Positions 62,293 through 64,000 of a stretch of 64,000 nucleotides of DNA are shown here, in pieces. The notes below the pieces were generated by a model. It was not told the DNA's origin, did no database searches, and saw only the letters and a program-made list of their open reading frames with translations. Numbering within the stretch: position 1 is the stretch's first letter; each line of letters starts with the position of its first letter. Source of the DNA: Bacillus thuringiensis (lineage in GTDB: Bacteria > Bacillota > Bacilli > Bacillales > Bacillaceae_G); the NCBI RefSeq assembly GCF_022095615.2, contig NZ_CP155560.1, positions 62,001-126,000 of the forward strand. Direction: 5' to 3'. A program made the translations under genes and the position numbers.

Positions 62293-62322
62293 TTGTTGAT
62301 AAAGACTCTTTGGTATTACAAT
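62293..62322 (+). promoter_or_regulatory. Promoter of the fascin-like gene
   Basis: TTGTTG at 62293-62298 and TACAAT at 62317-62322, spacing 18, about 55 bases before the start codon. Confidence 0.45.
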
Positions 62323-62378
62323 ATTTTACATATTTGGTATGATGTATATGAGTGCTATATATTAAGGGAGGAATGAGA

Positions 62379-62927
62379 ATGAAGAGGTTCATAGCTCATG
62401 CAAATGGTAATAAGATCTTTAAAAAGTTAGTTTTAATGGTGTTACCAATGGTTCTAATGTTAATGATGATAACCCCATCGAATGATGCATTGGCAGCCGA
62501 CCAATCAAATGCAAGTTCACTAAAAGGTGTGAATCTATTTAATGGAAGCTGGACTGTTGCTATACAAGCTGCAAATTTACAATATGTGTCTGCTGAACCA
62601 TCGGGAAATGTAGTAGCAAATCGTAGTGCAATTAATGAATGGGAGAAATTTGAATTAATTCCGACTGGGGAATTATATACGTTTGCTTTAAAAGCGAAAA
62701 GTAATGGAAAGTACGTTTCGTTTGAGCCAAATGGTAGAGTAGTAGCAGATCGTACATCAATTGGGGCATGGGAAAAATTTATCTTATATAATGGTGGAGA
62801 CAATAGGATATATGTATTACAAGCGCTAAGTAATGGTAGATTTATATCAGCAAATGGCGGTAGAGAATTAACTGCTAATAGTTATGTAGCTGGAAGCTGG
62901 GAAAGATTTGTTATTGTGTACTTCTAA
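62379..62927 (+). CDS. Secreted fascin / beta-trefoil-like protein
   Basis: About 182 residues from ATG 62379 (GGGAGG site, spacing six). Signal peptide ends near ALAAD. The mature part repeats a pattern three times: NLQYVSAEPSGNVVANRSAINEWEKFELI, KSNGKYVSFEPNGRVVADRTSIGAWEKFIL, LSNGRFISANGGRELTANSYVAGSWERFVI. This is the fascin-like beta-trefoil repeat, which in bacterial proteins usually binds carbohydrate. A fourth strand set is probably formed by the N-terminal NGSWTVAIQ segment. It follows the enhancin gene but has its own promoter. Confidence 0.82.
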   Translation: MKRFIAHANGNKIFKKLVLMVLPMVLMLMMITPSNDALAADQSNASSLKGVNLFNGSWTVAIQAANLQYVSAEPSGNVVANRSAINEWEKFELIPTGELYTFALKAKSNGKYVSFEPNGRVVADRTSIGAWEKFILYNGGDNRIYVLQALSNGRFISANGGRELTANSYVAGSWERFVIVYF

Positions 62928-63028
62928 ATTTGGAAGTGTTATGTATCTAGATGATAATGACATGTGTAGTTCATATGCATGCCAAATACAATAAAGAGTT
63001 AAGTACTTAATATAAGTGTATATTTAGG

Positions 63029-63069
63029 TACAAAAAGGACTGCAAGTAACTGTCAGTCCTTTTTGTATG
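63029..63069 (+). terminator. Terminator of the fascin-like gene
   Basis: ACAAAAAGGACTG pairs with CAGTCCTTTTTGT around an 11-base loop. A second hairpin AAAAAGAACCC/GGGTTCTTTTTC lies at 63105-63131. Confidence 0.8.
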
Positions 63070-63131
63070 TTAATTAAGTATCTGCTGTGGATGTAATAAG
63101 AAGAAAAAGAACCCTATAGGGTTCTTTTTCA

Positions 63132-63677
63132 AGGCATATTAACCGTAAGGAGAATCATGAAATGCTACTTCAAATCTTTATTAGGGGAAAGATTTTGAAA
63201 AAGCTTAACATACATCTATTTTTACATAAATGTAAGATATAGTAAATTGATAATATTTATACTTACTATTACTAATATTCAATTAATATGGTTAACACTA
63301 TGTGTATAGTGTTAACTGATGTTTAGTGTAGTATACATTTAGAAATCTAGTATTAGATTACAAGTGTTAAAAAGCTAATAGGTTTATCATTTCAAATTCT
63401 AACTAACATTTAAACGATTATAATTGAAATGGGGTGTGTATTAACTCTTATAAGCTAATGAAAGTAAATTAAAATAAATAAAGACCCTGTAAAAAAATAC
63501 AGGGTCGGATACAGGGTTAAGGGAACGCATAGTTTCTTAAAAACATAATAGCATATATATTTTGTGTAGCTATATGAAGATTTTGACAAAATTAAGAACA
63601 AGACAGAAAATCTTTGAGAAATCAAATATAGTGGTGGAAATATGATTAGGAAGTGAACTATTTATATGTTAATATAG
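63132..63677. other. Gene-free stretch with palindromes
   Basis: No gene seen. GTTAACACTA (63291-63300) and TAGTGTTAAC (63307-63316) form a perfect inverted repeat, and ACCCTGTA/TACAGGGT at about 63483-63506 forms a hairpin. Either could be an operator or terminator of a lost gene. Confidence 0.35.
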
Positions 63678-63820
63678 ATGAAACCTTTTGAGCACCGTGA
63701 TCAAAAGGGCATTGAATTAGAGGCTTAGGTTAGTGAGATAATTAATCTTCCTGAAAAAGAAAAATGTTTTTTAGATTACAAGAAGAAAAGACACCTTTTG
63801 GGTGTCTTTTCTTTTTGTAT
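63678..63820 (+). pseudogene. Small gene with an in-frame stop
   Basis: From ATG 63678 the frame reads MKPFEHRDQKGIELEA, TAG (63726-63728), VSEIINLPEKEKCFLDYKKK and onward into the terminator. Both parts look like one protein broken by a single codon, with its tail running into a hairpin. No ribosome site of note. Family unknown. Confidence 0.35.
63783..63818 (+). terminator. Rho-independent terminator
   Basis: AGAAAAGACACC pairs with GGTGTCTTTTCT around a five-base loop, then T5. Confidence 0.8.
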
Positions 63821-64000
63821 ACAGCTCACATATTGTTGAATTAGATACGAAACCATAATTCGACTATGAAATAAACAACATAAGAAATTTTAACATAATC
63901 TGGACTGAAAAAAATATGTAATAGTGCATCTTTAGTTTTTAATTGTTGTATTGGATATAGAAAAACAATATAAATAAAAAGGGCATGCAGTCGTATCTGC

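Overview
The window looks like an accessory region of a Bacillus cereus group genome (B. cereus / B. thuringiensis). It is AT-rich, has strong AGGAGG-type ribosome sites with many TTG and GTG starts, and carries several genes recognised from this group: hemolysin II and its repressor HlyIIR, an enhancin-like M60 protease, a Rap/Phr pair, an Lsa-type ABC-F protein, SLH-domain amidase, BdbC, and an SOS-controlled UvrX-type polymerase with a YolD-like partner. No rRNA or complete tRNA gene was seen.

Layout. (1) 0.4-5.6 kb: a three-gene cassette with the architecture of an anti-phage STAND system: a metallo-beta-lactamase-fold protein, a 1037-residue trypsin-NACHT fusion, and a PLD-family nuclease with its own N-terminal domain. 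(2) 5.7-9.9 kb: orphan genes, a Rap phosphatase with an unlisted 52-residue Phr precursor, and a small Xre regulator with its membrane partner. (3) 9.9-11.3 kb: a long gene-poor stretch with a well-formed small-RNA unit, a small opposite-strand gene and a decayed gene. (4) 11.3-18.9 kb: cell-envelope genes (C39-like exported protein, OmpR/histidine-kinase pair, VanY-like DD-carboxypeptidase, SLH amidase). (5) 18.9-21.5 kb: the hlyII locus with a 44-bp palindromic operator, a Fur-box-like site and hlyIIR. (6) 21.5-26.8 kb: the ABC-F gene behind a leader peptide and attenuator, and a large GGDEF/EAL membrane protein.

(7) 26.9-40.4 kb is a scarred mobile region. It has one intact IS200/IS605-type element (tnpA+tnpB), two internally deleted relatives of it, several small decayed plasmid- or phage-like genes, a short membrane/NERD operon, truncated queH, a broken thermonuclease, BdbC with an in-frame tandem duplication, a PagR-like ArsR regulator and a transposase remnant. 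(8) 40.7-45.6 kb: a chemoreceptor, then a mini-module of Xre repressor, 12-bp periodic repeats, membrane protein, FtsK/HerA-type ATPase and a replication-relaxation-type protein, resembling a piece of a conjugative element. (9) 45.9-51.9 kb: a surface-glycan island flanked by gene stubs (decarboxylase, nucleotidyltransferase) with a glycosyltransferase, a CgeB-type protein, a DUF1796 protein and two paralogous sulfotransferases. (10) 52-57.4 kb: MarR/DUF1304, a decayed glyA, a vanY fragment copied from the 15-kb gene's family, and the SOS polymerase operon with two LexA boxes. (11) 57.7-63 kb: three secreted proteins (GH5 glycanase, enhancin-like protease with three 134-residue repeats, a fascin/beta-trefoil protein), which together suggest interaction with host or environmental glycans.

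Functions below come from reading motifs and family resemblance by eye; no database search was run. The strongest candidate for a less-described system is the MBL / trypsin-NACHT / PLD cassette at the left end; the paired sulfotransferases in the glycan island are the second.
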